A stretch of DNA of 64,000 nt. It comes from Bradyrhizobium semiaridum (GTDB taxonomy: Bacteria; Pseudomonadota; Alphaproteobacteria; Rhizobiales; Xanthobacteraceae). Numbering within the stretch: the stretch's first letter is position 1; each line of letters opens with the position of its first letter. This document shows, piece after piece, positions 1 through 8,906 of the stretch. The notes beneath the pieces were generated by a model. It searched no databases. It had not been told where the DNA came from and was given only the letters and a program-made list of their open reading frames with translations. The translations under genes and the position numbers were made by a program. The stretch is from assembly GCF_020329505.1 (NCBI RefSeq), contig NZ_JAGKJJ010000002.1:248001-312000 (forward strand), read 5' to 3'.

Positions 1-289
1 CGATGCCGTAGCCGGCGGGCACGCCGACCAGCATGGCGAGGCCGGTGGCGGCGCCGGTGACGATCAGGCTGTTGGTGAAGTAGGTCAGGAAGCGGTTGGA
101 GGCGAGCACATCGGCATAGTTCTTCCAGGCGATGTTCTCCGGGAAGAACACCGGCGGATAGGCGGCGTTGTCGATCTCGAATTTCAGCGACAGCGAGGCC
201 ATCCAGAGGAAGAACAGGATCGCCGGCGAGACGATGACCAGCACCGACAGCCACAGCCCGATCTGGCCGAGAATCTGGCGCGGGTTCAT
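1..289 (-). CDS. Carbohydrate ABC transporter permease, MalG-type (partial, 3' end outside window)
   Basis: Inner-membrane permease of a CUT1-type sugar importer. Only the first 96 residues are inside the window; the gene continues past position 1. The N-terminus has one hydrophobic helix (about residues 10-32), a periplasmic stretch containing PPVFFPENI and WKNYADVL, then the start of the second helix near NSLIVTGAAT. This is the usual MalG/UgpE opening. The start ATG overlaps the stop of the upstream permease as ATGA (286-289), so the two are translationally coupled. The substrate is not readable from the sequence. An ATPase is expected further along on the same strand, outside the window. 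Confidence 0.85.
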   Translation of the reverse strand, partial: MNPRQILGQIGLWLSVLVIVSPAILFFLWMASLSLKFEIDNAAYPPVFFPENIAWKNYADVLASNRFLTYFTNSLIVTGAATGLAMLVGVPAGYGI

Positions 290-1224
290 GCGCCGCCTCC
301 GAGATCCGATGTCCACAGCATCCGCTTGCGCATATAGAGCAGCAGCGCGGCCAGCGCGACGATCAAAAGGAAGAACACCACCGCGATCGCCGAGCCGTAG
401 CCGAGGTCGTAATAGACGAAGGCGACGCTGTAGAGATAGACGTTGATGGTCTCCGACGCCGAGCCCGGCCCGCCCTGGGTAATCGCGAAGATGATGTCGA
501 AACTCTTCACCACGTCGATCATCCGGATCATGCCGGCGATGAACAGGAACGGCATGATCAGCGGCAGCGTGATGAAGCGGAACACCTGCCAGAAATTGGC
601 GCCGTCGATCTGCGCGCTCTCATAGGGCTCGGTCGGGATCGCAGCTAAGCCGCCAAGCACGATCAGCATCACCAGCGGCGTCCACTGCCAGGTCTCGACC
701 AGCACCAGCGAGGGGATCACCGTATTCGGATTGAATACCCAGAGCTGCGGCGGCAGGCCGACCAGCGACAGCAGATAGTTCAGCACGCCGAGCTGCGGAT
801 GGAACATCATGGTCCACACCAGCGCGATCGCCACGGGAGTAGCCATCATCGGCATGATGAAGATGCCGCGCAGGAAGCCGCGCGCGGCGAACTTCTGGTG
901 AAACACCACGGCGGCCAACGTGCCGAAGACCAGCGGCAGCAGCACCGACAGCGCGGTGTAGGACAAGGTGTGCCCGACCGCTTCGACGAAGCGCGGATCG
1001 GTCGGCAGCCGCAAATAATTGGCGAGGCCGACGAAGGTGATGGGGGAGCCTACCTTCCATTCGTTGAAGCTCATCCAGATCGTGAACACCCATGGAAAGA
1101 TGATCACCGCCAGCACCACGACGAGCGCCGGGATCACGAACGGCCAGTAGGACGGCGGACGCCATTCACGCTCCGGCGCGGCGTTCTGCACCGCGGCCGG
1201 AGAATCTTGTGCTACCACGCTCAC
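286..1224 (-). CDS. Carbohydrate ABC transporter permease, MalF/UgpA-type
   Basis: 312-residue inner-membrane permease with about six hydrophobic segments and a cytoplasmic N-terminus. The EAA loop that contacts the ATPase lies around residues 200-225 (YESAQIDGANFWQVFRFITL), matching the binding-protein-dependent transporter family. It overlaps by ATGA both the binding protein upstream (1221-1224) and the second permease downstream, so the three form one operon read leftwards. It should import a sugar, polyol or glycerol-phosphate-like compound; the specificity is unknown. Confidence 0.9.
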   Translation of the reverse strand: MSVVAQDSPAAVQNAAPEREWRPPSYWPFVIPALVVVLAVIIFPWVFTIWMSFNEWKVGSPITFVGLANYLRLPTDPRFVEAVGHTLSYTALSVLLPLVFGTLAAVVFHQKFAARGFLRGIFIMPMMATPVAIALVWTMMFHPQLGVLNYLLSLVGLPPQLWVFNPNTVIPSLVLVETWQWTPLVMLIVLGGLAAIPTEPYESAQIDGANFWQVFRFITLPLIMPFLFIAGMIRMIDVVKSFDIIFAITQGGPGSASETINVYLYSVAFVYYDLGYGSAIAVVFFLLIVALAALLLYMRKRMLWTSDLGGGA

Positions 1225-2543
1225 GCTTTTTCGCTACGCTCCAGGATCGGGCGGAATTGTTCGTGCGCCTTCTTCAGCTCGGTGGCGGGATCGGCGCCGG
1301 AGAGCGTCGCAGTCAGCGCCGCGCCGACGATGTCGCGGAATTCGGCGACCGGGATGATGACGGGCAGGCCGAGCTTGGAGATCTTTGCGGAATCGACCAC
1401 CGACTGCAGCCATTCCTGGGTCTTGACGCCCTTCCTGATCTCGGCATCGTCGACCACCGAATTGCGGAACGGCACGCCGCCGCCGGCCTGCAGCAGCCGG
1501 CCGCCCTGGCCCTTCGAGACCACCCATTGGCAGAGCAAATAGGCGGCTTCCTTGTTCTTGCTGGCGGCAGCGATGCCGATGCCGTCGCCATAGGTCGAGG
1601 AGAACTTGCCCTTGGGTCCGGCCGGCACCAGCGTGTAGCCGACCTTGCCGACCACGCGCGAGGCGCTCGGGTCTTCCAGCGGCGGCGCCCAGCCGTCGGC
1701 ATCGATCCACATCGCGGAGCGTCCTTGCGTGAAGGAGGCCATCGATTCCATCCAGTTGAAGCCGGCGACGCCGGGCGGCGCACATTTGGTCAGCAGGCGC
1801 TGGTACAGCTTGGTCGCCTCGACCGCCTCGGGGCCGTCGGTGAGGATGTTGCCCTTGGCGTCGAGGAATTCACCGCCGTAGTTGAGATAGAAGTTGGTCC
1901 ACATCGCCATGTTGGCGTTGCGCAGGCCGCGGCCGACGAAGCCGTAGATGCCGTCCTTCGGATCGGTCAGCTTCTCGGCGGCGACCGCCATCTCGTCGAG
2001 CGTCTTCGGCACCTCGACGCCCTTCTTCTGGAACAGCTCCTTGTTGTAGTAGAGGATGAAATAATCGACCGACCACGGCAGCGACAGCATCTGGCCCTTG
2101 TCGTTGCGCGCGTATTGCAAGCCGGCCGCCGAGAAGTCGCTCTCGACGAGGTCCGGCAGCGTCATGCTCGGGTCCTTCAGGTAGCCCGACATGTCGGCGA
2201 GCCAGCCGGCCTTCTCGAACTGCCGCTTCTGCACATGGTAGCTGAGGTGCACGACGTCGAAGCTCGGCTTGCCCGACGACAGCTCGATCACGCATTTCTG
2301 CCGCTGCTGCTGCTCGGGGATCTGCTCCGATTCGACCTTGATGCCGGTCAGCTCGGTGAATTCCTTGATGTACTTCTGCAGATTGTCGCCGCGCGGCCCC
2401 TTGGCCAGGATCACCTCGAGCGTGGTGCCGGAATATTTCTTCCAGTTGACCTCGGCGCGGGCCGGAAATCCGCTCAATGCCACCGCGCCGGCGGCCGCCG
2501 TGCCGGCCAGCATCTGGCGGCGCGAGATCAGGTGATGCGACAT
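1221..2543 (-). CDS. Sugar-type ABC transporter solute-binding protein (family 1)
   Basis: 440-residue periplasmic binding protein, first gene of the sugar-type transporter operon. The N-terminus has a twin-arginine-like motif, SRRQML (residues 7-12), then an Ala-rich hydrophobic core and a likely cleavage after ARA at residue 30. The mature part has the family 1 fold, with GTTLEVILAKGPRGDN at its start and a conserved FTQGRSAMWIDADGW segment around residue 270. A purine-rich GGGAGGGA lies just upstream of the ATG and supports the start. Export by Tat rather than Sec is inferred from the motif only. Confidence 0.88.
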   Translation of the reverse strand: MSHHLISRRQMLAGTAAAGAVALSGFPARAEVNWKKYSGTTLEVILAKGPRGDNLQKYIKEFTELTGIKVESEQIPEQQQRQKCVIELSSGKPSFDVVHLSYHVQKRQFEKAGWLADMSGYLKDPSMTLPDLVESDFSAAGLQYARNDKGQMLSLPWSVDYFILYYNKELFQKKGVEVPKTLDEMAVAAEKLTDPKDGIYGFVGRGLRNANMAMWTNFYLNYGGEFLDAKGNILTDGPEAVEATKLYQRLLTKCAPPGVAGFNWMESMASFTQGRSAMWIDADGWAPPLEDPSASRVVGKVGYTLVPAGPKGKFSSTYGDGIGIAAASKNKEAAYLLCQWVVSKGQGGRLLQAGGGVPFRNSVVDDAEIRKGVKTQEWLQSVVDSAKISKLGLPVIIPVAEFRDIVGAALTATLSGADPATELKKAHEQFRPILERSEKA

Positions 2544-2659
2544 GATTCCCTCCCTGGGACGGTTTTTGTTTGGGAGGGATACTAGCGTTTGAACTCCGTC
2601 TGCCTAGCCCCCACCTGCGCGGCGCGCTGCATAACGCCGCGCCGCGCAGGGTATGGCAG

Positions 2660-3514
2660 CTATGCCGCGACGAAGGCGAGCAGGGTGCCGTTGCCGGCCG
2701 CCGGCGGCACGCAGATGCTGCTGCCGCTCTTCACGCCGCTCGCGCCCAGCGCCTGCTCAGTCTTGGCGAGATCGGCCGCGATCACGAGGCCGGCGCCGCC
2801 GCGGTCGGGCAGGCCATCCAGCGAGACGCCGCCATAGCGCTTGCCGAGCTGGTCCTTGCTCAGGAAGACGAAGTCGGCGCGGTCGCCGCCCGACGGGACC
2901 GCGACTGCACCGTCGGCCTCGTTCCGCACGGCGATGTCGATCATCTTCGACAGATGCGCGGCGTCGGTTGCCGGATCGGGCGAGACGATCAGCACCTGCT
3001 TGAGGCGCTTGGCCCCATTGGCGTGCGTCATCAGCTCGGGAATCCACACCGTCTCGCGGGTCTTGTGCTGACAGGCGAAGATGCGGACGCCGCCGGGCGC
3101 CTCTGCGGTCGGCCACTGGAAGGTGCGAAATTTTGCCGCGGAGATCGTGCCGTTGGGCATCGTCACCGGACGCTCGAAATCGGTCGGCCCGATCGGCGTG
3201 TAGCCGCGGGCGCGGATCTCTTCGGCGCCGGCGGCCGAATCCACCGCGGTGAATGCGATCCGCTCGATGCCTTCGCCGCGCTTCTCCAGAAACGCGCGCG
3301 CCGGAGCATTATGTTCTGTCGGCGTCAGTACGCCGAGCAATTCCATATAGTCGGGATCGAACATGATGGTGTAGTTGCCCGAACCCATATGCGCGCTGTG
3401 GGTGCCGCGCGGCGACACCGTGAAGCCGAGCCGCTTGTAGTTCTCGGCGGCCTTGTCGAGGTCCTTCACCATGACCACGGCGTGGTCGATTCCGATGACG
3501 TTGTTGAGTGCCAC
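2660..3514 (-). CDS. VOC-fold (glyoxalase-like domain) protein
   Basis: 284 residues from a GTG start. The reading frame is open further upstream, but homology-like sequence begins at ALNNVIGIDHAVVMVKDLDK, and GGGAAGACAAGAA precedes the GTG, so I place the start there. The first half is a vicinal-oxygen-chelate module with His11 (IDHAVV) and YMELLGV as candidate metal-binding strands. The second half (from about residue 145) looks like a weaker second module. It resembles the glyoxalase-like PF13468 group, whose substrates are mostly unknown. It is divergent from the FAD oxidoreductase at 3585, with about 70 bp between the starts, so the two may share regulation. Confidence 0.75.
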   Translation of the reverse strand: MALNNVIGIDHAVVMVKDLDKAAENYKRLGFTVSPRGTHSAHMGSGNYTIMFDPDYMELLGVLTPTEHNAPARAFLEKRGEGIERIAFTAVDSAAGAEEIRARGYTPIGPTDFERPVTMPNGTISAAKFRTFQWPTAEAPGGVRIFACQHKTRETVWIPELMTHANGAKRLKQVLIVSPDPATDAAHLSKMIDIAVRNEADGAVAVPSGGDRADFVFLSKDQLGKRYGGVSLDGLPDRGGAGLVIAADLAKTEQALGASGVKSGSSICVPPAAGNGTLLAFVAA

Positions 3515-3584
3515 TTCTTGTCTTCCCGGCTGGAATAAGGGAGTAAAGCTAAGCAAAACCACAGGGCGCCCGCAAGAAAGGAAC

Positions 3585-4949
3585 ATGATGGACAGCAATG
3601 CCGTGCGCTGGCCGGAGTCGCTCTGGGCCGCGGTGACGCCCAAAGGCCCCGACTGCCCCGAGCTGACCGGCGCGCAGCAGGCCGATGTCGTGATCATCGG
3701 CGGCGGTTTTACCGGGCTGTCCACCGCGCTGCATCTGCGCGAGGCCAATGTCGATGTCGCGATCGTCGAGGCCGCCGAGCCCGGCTGGGGCGCGTCGGGG
3801 CGCAACAACGGGCAGGTGATCCCGACGCTGTCGCGGCCCGATCCCGATGACATCATCGCCAGGCACGGCGCGGCCGGCGAACGCTTTGTCGCGATGCTGC
3901 GCGACAGCGCGTCGGCGCTGTTCGATATCGTCAGGCGCTACAACATCGACGCCGAGCAGGAGCAGGCGGGCTGGGTGCAGCCGGTGCATTCGCCGGGCCG
4001 CATCAGGATCGCGGAGCGGCGGGTGCAGCAATGGTCGAAATTTGGCGCGCCGGTGGAGCTGCTGTCGCGCGAGCAGGTCAGCGACATGCTCGGCTCGAAC
4101 GCCTGGTACGGCGGCTTCTGGAACAAGACCGGCGGCCACATCAATCCGCTGGCGCTGGCGCGCGGCCTCGCGCACACCGTGATCGGCCTCGGCGCGCGCA
4201 TCTATGCCCGTTCGCCGGCGCTCAGTTTCGAGCGCCGCGGCGACAAATGGGTGGTGAAGACCGCGAAGGGCGAAATCTCCGGCCGCGCGCTGGTGGTCGC
4301 GAGCAATGCCTATAGCGGCGAGTTCGCGAAATCGCTGGTGCCGGAGATCGCGACCGAGGTGATGCCGGTGCTGTCGTGGCAGATGGCGACGCAGCCGCTG
4401 TCGGACAATGTCCGCAAGACCATCATCCCCGGGCGGCAGGCGATGTCGGACACCCATGGCGAGCTGTATTTCGCGCGCTACGACGCCCGCAATCGCCTCG
4501 TCACCGGCGGTGCCGTGCTCGGTCCCGGCAACAAGGTCGCGCGGATCAAGGCGAGCGTGACGGCGCGGCTGCAACGTCTGTGGCCGCAGATCGGCGACAT
4601 CAAGTTCGATTACGTCTGGAACGGTTATGTCGGCATGACCGCGGATTTCCTGCCGCGCATCCACCTGCTGGGGCCGAACGCCTATGGCTGGACCGGCTGC
4701 AACGGCCGCGCCGTCGCGCTGACCATGCCGCTCGGCCGTGAGCTCGCCAAGGCGGTGCAGGGCGTCCCGGAAAGTGAGCTGGCGCTGCCGTTCACCGAGC
4801 CGGTGCAGTACATCGCGCACGGATTGCTGCGCAAGCTCGCGCCCTGGATGCTGGTGCTGTACCGGCGCCGCGACGCGCAGGAGCTGTCCGGCGGCGACAA
4901 TTTCGAACTGCTGCGCTGGGCGGAGCGCGTGCTGGCTTCGCGCCGGTAA
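3585..4949 (+). CDS. FAD-dependent oxidoreductase, DAO family (gamma-glutamylputrescine oxidase-like)
   Basis: 454 residues. An N-terminal Rossmann dinucleotide motif GGGFTG (39-44) is followed by GWGASGRNNGQV, the flavin-contacting signature of PuuB/OrdL-type amine and amino-acid oxidases. A C-terminal DAO motif contains YVWNGYVGMTADFLP. The enzyme should oxidise a secondary amine or amino acid and reduce O2 or an acceptor. The frame is open upstream but overlaps the divergent gene; ATG 3585 is preceded by AAGAAAGGAA, which sets the start (an ATG at 3588 is equally placed). Substrate unknown; there is no glutamylpolyamine synthetase next to it. Confidence 0.82.
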   Translation: MMDSNAVRWPESLWAAVTPKGPDCPELTGAQQADVVIIGGGFTGLSTALHLREANVDVAIVEAAEPGWGASGRNNGQVIPTLSRPDPDDIIARHGAAGERFVAMLRDSASALFDIVRRYNIDAEQEQAGWVQPVHSPGRIRIAERRVQQWSKFGAPVELLSREQVSDMLGSNAWYGGFWNKTGGHINPLALARGLAHTVIGLGARIYARSPALSFERRGDKWVVKTAKGEISGRALVVASNAYSGEFAKSLVPEIATEVMPVLSWQMATQPLSDNVRKTIIPGRQAMSDTHGELYFARYDARNRLVTGGAVLGPGNKVARIKASVTARLQRLWPQIGDIKFDYVWNGYVGMTADFLPRIHLLGPNAYGWTGCNGRAVALTMPLGRELAKAVQGVPESELALPFTEPVQYIAHGLLRKLAPWMLVLYRRRDAQELSGGDNFELLRWAERVLASRR

Positions 4950-4993
4950 GCGAGATTGTGAGAGCGGCGCTCTCGTCGATCATCTCGCCCCGG

Positions 4994-5166
4994 GCCACCC
5001 CTCTCCCCACCCTCCCCCGCAAGGGGGGAGGGAGCCCGGCCAGCGTGCTCACCTCACGGCGACAACACATCGCGCAATAAGAGTTGGAGCACTGCACCCG
5101 TAATGGAGCCACCGGCGGACGGGTTCCCTCCCCCCTTGCGGGGGAGGGTTAGGGAGAGGGGTACCC
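4994..5166. repeat. Intergenic inverted repeat, family A copy 1
   Basis: Two arms of about 42 bp lie in inverse orientation around a 75 bp centre. Each arm is itself a hairpin, CCTCCCCCGCAAGGGGGGAGG (first arm) and its near reverse complement (second arm), flanked by CCTCTCCC-type sequence. It lies between convergent genes (FAD oxidoreductase and peptide ATPase) and could fold as a bidirectional terminator. Seven related copies occur elsewhere in the window, all intergenic. Confidence 0.8.
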
Positions 5167-5223
5167 ACACGGCGTGCTCTCTCGATATGTCTCGATGACG
5201 AGGCAAGATTCTGAGAGCTGCGA

Positions 5224-6858
5224 CTACTCGCCCGCCAATGCCGCCGCGTCGCGCTTGCAGGTGAAATCGCCGCCGGGGATCGCGGCCAGCAGCGCCTGTG
5301 TGTAGGGATGTTGCGGATTGCCGAACACCTCGGCCGTGAGGCCTTGTTCGACTACCGCGCCATCCTTCATCACGGCGACGAGATCGCAGATCTGCGCGGC
5401 GACGCGCAGGTCGTGGGTGATGAAGATGATGGAGAGGCCGAGCTGCTGCCGCAGCCCCGCCAGCAGTTTTAGCACCTGCGCCTGCACCGAGACGTCGAGC
5501 GCCGAGACCGGCTCGTCGGCGACCAGCACGTCGGGCTTCAGCGCCAGCGCACGCGCGAGCCCGATGCGCTGGCGCTGGCCGCCGGAGAATTCGTGCGGGA
5601 AGCGGTCGCCGGCGGAGGGGTCGAGGCCGACCAGCTCGAACAGCTTTCGCGCTTCCGCGATCGCCTCCGCGCGATCGGTGCCGTGCACGATCGGCCCCTG
5701 CGCCACCAGCTCCGCCGCCTTGCGGCGCGGGTTGAGTGAGGCGAACGGATCCTGGAACACCATCTGGATGTGGCGGGTCTCGCGCCTGACATCGTCGCGC
5801 GAAAGCTTGGCCCAGTCCTTGCCGTTGAGCAGGATCGAGCCGGTGTCGGGATCGATCAGCCGCACGATGCAGCGCGCCAAGGTCGATTTGCCCGAGCCGG
5901 ACTCGCCGACGATGCCGAGCGTCGCGCCGCGCGGCAGATGCAGCGAGACGTTCTTCACGGCCTCCGTAACCCGGGCGCCGCGGCCGAGGAAGCCGCCGGT
6001 GCGGTAGGTTTTCGAGACGCCGTCGATGGTCAGGATGTGCTTGCCCGAGAGCAGGCGCGGCAGCGGCGCCTTCAGCGGCGGGACGGCCGCGATCAGCTGC
6101 TTCGTGTAAGCATGCTGCGGATCGTTCAGCACCTTGTCGGCGGCGCCCTGTTCGGCGATCGCGCCGTGCTGCATCACCACCACGCGGTCGGCGATCTCGG
6201 CGACCACGCCGAAATCATGGGTGATGAACAGCACCGCCGTCTTCTTGCGCTGCTGCAGATCGCGGATCAGTTTCAATATCTGCGCCTGCGTCGTGACGTC
6301 GAGCGCGGTGGTCGGCTCGTCCGCGATCAGGAGCTTCGGGTCGAGCGCCAGCGCCATCGCGATCATGGCGCGTTGGCGCTGGCCGCCGGAGAGCTCATGC
6401 GGATAGGCTTTTGCCGCCGCGCTGGGATCGGGAATCCGGACGTCCTCGAGCAGCGCCTGCACGCGCGCCGCGATCTCGGTCTTCGAAAGTTTGGTGTGGA
6501 TCGAAAACATCTCGCCGATCTGGTCGCCGATGGTGCGCAGCGGATTGAGCGCCGTCATCGGCTCCTGGAAGATCATCGCGATGCCGGCGCCGCGCACGTC
6601 ACGCATCTCCGCCGGTTCGGCGGCGCAGAGGTCGCGGCCGTCGAACATCGTCCGGCCCCGCTCGATACTCACCTCGTTCGGCAACAGCCGCATGATGGCG
6701 TTGGCCATCATCGATTTGCCGGAGCCGGATTCGCCGACCACGCAGAGGATCTCATTCGACGCGATCGACAGCGAGACATCGGAGAGCGCATGCGGCCGGT
6801 CGGCGCCTCCGGGCAGGCGTACCGTCAGCCCGTCGAGCGAAAGGACGGTCTCACTCAT
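5224..6858 (-). CDS. Peptide-type ABC transporter ATPase, DppD-DppF fusion
   Basis: 544 residues containing two complete nucleotide-binding domains. Domain 1 has Walker A GESGSGKS (42-49), LSGGQ near 156 and DEPTTALD near 180. Domain 2 has Walker A GESGSGKS (318-325), a second FSGGQ signature and DEPVSALD. Each corresponds to one of the usual separate OppD/DppD and OppF/DppF subunits, joined by a linker around residues 260-275. It powers uptake of di- or oligopeptides, or of another ligand of this family. The frame stays open upstream, but the ATG at 6858 overlaps the permease stop as ATGA, which sets the start. Confidence 0.92.
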   Translation of the reverse strand: MSETVLSLDGLTVRLPGGADRPHALSDVSLSIASNEILCVVGESGSGKSMMANAIMRLLPNEVSIERGRTMFDGRDLCAAEPAEMRDVRGAGIAMIFQEPMTALNPLRTIGDQIGEMFSIHTKLSKTEIAARVQALLEDVRIPDPSAAAKAYPHELSGGQRQRAMIAMALALDPKLLIADEPTTALDVTTQAQILKLIRDLQQRKKTAVLFITHDFGVVAEIADRVVVMQHGAIAEQGAADKVLNDPQHAYTKQLIAAVPPLKAPLPRLLSGKHILTIDGVSKTYRTGGFLGRGARVTEAVKNVSLHLPRGATLGIVGESGSGKSTLARCIVRLIDPDTGSILLNGKDWAKLSRDDVRRETRHIQMVFQDPFASLNPRRKAAELVAQGPIVHGTDRAEAIAEARKLFELVGLDPSAGDRFPHEFSGGQRQRIGLARALALKPDVLVADEPVSALDVSVQAQVLKLLAGLRQQLGLSIIFITHDLRVAAQICDLVAVMKDGAVVEQGLTAEVFGNPQHPYTQALLAAIPGGDFTCKRDAAALAGE

Positions 6859-7685
6859 CGGCCCTTCAGCCTCGGATTGAGTGCATCGTTCAGCCCCTGG
6901 CCGACCAGCGACACCGCGAGCACGGTGACGAGAATCGCAATGCCGGGGATCGCCGAGACGTACCACTGCACGCGGAGCACATCGCGGCCGAGCCCGATCA
7001 GGTTGCCCCAGGAGGCGACGTTGGGGTCGGACAGACGCAGGAAAGCGAGTGCGCTTTCCAGCAGGATCGCGACCGCCATCACCACGCTGGCATAGACGAT
7101 CACAGGCGGCAGTGCGTTGGGCAGGATCTCACCGAGGATCAGCTGGACGTCCTTCATGCCGAGCGTCTTGCCGGCCTGGACGAATTCGCGGTTGCGCAGC
7201 GACAGGAACTCGGCGCGGGTCAGCCGCGCCGGCGCCGGCCACGACACCACGCCGACTGCGATGGTCACCGTGGTCAGGGTCGAGCCGAACACCGCGACCA
7301 GCACCAAGAGCAGCACGAAGTTCGGCAGAGTCTGGAACGCCTCGGTGATCCGCATCAGGACATTGTCGACCCAGCCGCCGTAATAGCCGGCGAAGGCGCC
7401 GACCAGAATGCCGATCAGGATCGCGATCGCGGTGGCGACACCGCCGATCAATAGCGAAATCCGCGCGCCGTAGAAGATCTGCGCGGCGATGTCGCGGCCG
7501 GAATTGTCGGTGCCGAGCAGAAAGCGCGGATTGGAGAACGGCCAGATCAGCGGCCGGCCCGCCAGCGCCAGCGGATCGCGCGGGTAGAGGAAGCCCGCGC
7601 TGACCGCCATCGCGATGACGAGCAGCAGCAGGATCAGGCCGATCACCGCGGCTGGGCTGCGGAAGTAGCGTTTCACCGCGTCCAT
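6855..7685 (-). CDS. Peptide-type ABC transporter permease, DppC-like
   Basis: 276-residue inner-membrane permease. The first helix begins at about residue 12. The motif NPRFLLGTDNSGRD (near residues 55-68) is the DppC/OppC N-terminal signature, and the EAA loop is NREFVQAGKTLGMKDVQLIL. The open frame extends far upstream through the DppB gene; the start at 7685 lies 2 nt after the DppB stop and gives the normal DppC N-terminus. It overlaps the fused ATPase downstream by ATGA. Confidence 0.92.
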   Translation of the reverse strand: MDAVKRYFRSPAAVIGLILLLLVIAMAVSAGFLYPRDPLALAGRPLIWPFSNPRFLLGTDNSGRDIAAQIFYGARISLLIGGVATAIAILIGILVGAFAGYYGGWVDNVLMRITEAFQTLPNFVLLLVLVAVFGSTLTTVTIAVGVVSWPAPARLTRAEFLSLRNREFVQAGKTLGMKDVQLILGEILPNALPPVIVYASVVMAVAILLESALAFLRLSDPNVASWGNLIGLGRDVLRVQWYVSAIPGIAILVTVLAVSLVGQGLNDALNPRLKGR

Positions 7686-7687
7686 CG

Positions 7688-8665
7688 TCAGCCCTCCGCC
7701 GCGATCCGCGGATCGAGCCGCGCGTAGAGCAGGTCGACAACGAAGTTCACTGATATCACGAGCAGGGCCGAGACGAACACGATGCCGAGCAGGGTATTGA
7801 GGTCGCGCTGTACCACCGATTCGTAGGCGAGGCGGCCGAGGCCGGGCAGCGAGAACACGCTCTCGACCACGACCGAGCCGCCGAGCATGGTGCCGGCCTG
7901 CAAGCCAATCAGCGTCACCATCGGCAGCAGCGCATTGCGCAGCACGTGGCGGGTGATGACGTGGGTCTCGTCGAGCCCCTTGGCGCGGGCGGTGCGGACG
8001 AAGTCGAGGTTCAGCACCTCCAGCATCGAGGCGCGCATGATGCGCAGGTAGATCGCGAGGAAGATCAGGCCGAGCGTCAGCGTCGGCAGCACCAGATGCG
8101 CGGCGATATCGAGCACGCGCCAGATTCCGGTCTGCACCGTGCCGATGTCCTCGAAACCGCCTGGCGGCAGCCATTGCAGATAGACAGAGAACACCACGAT
8201 CGCCATCAGGCCGAACCAGAACGAGGGTGTGGCGTAGAAGATCAGGCCCAGCGTCGAGATCAGCGTGTCCGGCCAGCGGTTGACGCCACGCGCGGCGGTC
8301 ACGCCGAACACGAGGCCGAAGAAGAACGCGAACGACAACGAGGCCGTCATCAGGAGGATGGTCGGCGGCAGCCGCTCCAGGATCACGGTCGCCACCGGCT
8401 TGCCGTAGATCGAGGAGAAGCCGAGGTCGAGCCGCACCAGCCGCCACAAATAATTGGCGAGCTGCGCCGGAACCGAGAGGTCGAGCCCGTAGAACTCGCG
8501 CAGCTGCCTGGCGGTCGCGGCATCGCCGCCGCCCATCTGCGCCATCAGCGCATCGACGGTGTCGCCCGGCGCGAGCTGCAGCAGCAGGAACACGCCGATC
8601 AGGATCAGGAACAGGGTCGGGATCGAGGCGGCCAGCCGCCGCCCCGCAAGGCTCAGGATGCGCAT
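7688..8665 (-). CDS. Peptide-type ABC transporter permease, DppB-like
   Basis: 325-residue inner-membrane permease with the DppB pattern: an N-terminal helix ending in LQLAPGDTVDALM, a large periplasmic loop with LREFYGLDLSVPAQLANYLW, then five helices with the EAA loop FVRTARAKGLDETHVITRHV. The C-terminus ends LLYARLDPRI, typical of the family. First of three tightly packed membrane and ATPase genes; its binding protein lies upstream on the same strand, beyond a family A repeat. Confidence 0.93.
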   Translation of the reverse strand: MRILSLAGRRLAASIPTLFLILIGVFLLLQLAPGDTVDALMAQMGGGDAATARQLREFYGLDLSVPAQLANYLWRLVRLDLGFSSIYGKPVATVILERLPPTILLMTASLSFAFFFGLVFGVTAARGVNRWPDTLISTLGLIFYATPSFWFGLMAIVVFSVYLQWLPPGGFEDIGTVQTGIWRVLDIAAHLVLPTLTLGLIFLAIYLRIMRASMLEVLNLDFVRTARAKGLDETHVITRHVLRNALLPMVTLIGLQAGTMLGGSVVVESVFSLPGLGRLAYESVVQRDLNTLLGIVFVSALLVISVNFVVDLLYARLDPRIAAEG

Positions 8666-8738
8666 GGACTATCTATAGCGATTTCAGGCGAGGTGGACAC
8701 GGGGGCGCGTCAAGAAGCACGGGCGCCAGCCGCTTGGT

Positions 8739-8880
8739 CACCTCGCCCCGCTTGCGGGGAGAGGTCGGATCGCATCGCAAGATGCGATCCGGGTGAGGGG
8801 GTACAGGTCCATCGATGGAGCACCATGGCGGAGAGAGCCCCTCATCCCAACCCTCTCCCCGTAAAGAACGGGGAGAGGGA
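8739..8880. repeat. Intergenic inverted repeat, family A copy 2
   Basis: The left end, CACCTCGCCCCGCTTGCGGG, is followed by an inner hairpin GGATCGCATCGCAAGATGCGATCC and GGGTGAGGGG. The right end is CCTCTCCCCGTAAAGAACGG, then GGAGAGGGAG. It separates the binding-protein gene (8907-10520) from its permeases, so if transcribed it could fold in the mRNA and lower expression of the membrane genes relative to the binding protein. That role is inference. Confidence 0.8.
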
Positions 8881-8906
8881 GAAGTGGACCGCGCCGACTC
8901 CACCCC

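Noticed and set aside
2660..3856. A longer 398-residue version of the glyoxalase-fold protein
   Set aside because: The extra N-terminal 114 residues overlap the coding start of the divergent FAD oxidoreductase and look like its antisense; the GTG at 3514 has a ribosome site and the family N-terminus.
4994..5166. Short repeated G/C-rich units considered as a CRISPR array
   Set aside because: The repeats are inverted pairs forming hairpins, not direct repeats with unique spacers, and no cas genes are near.
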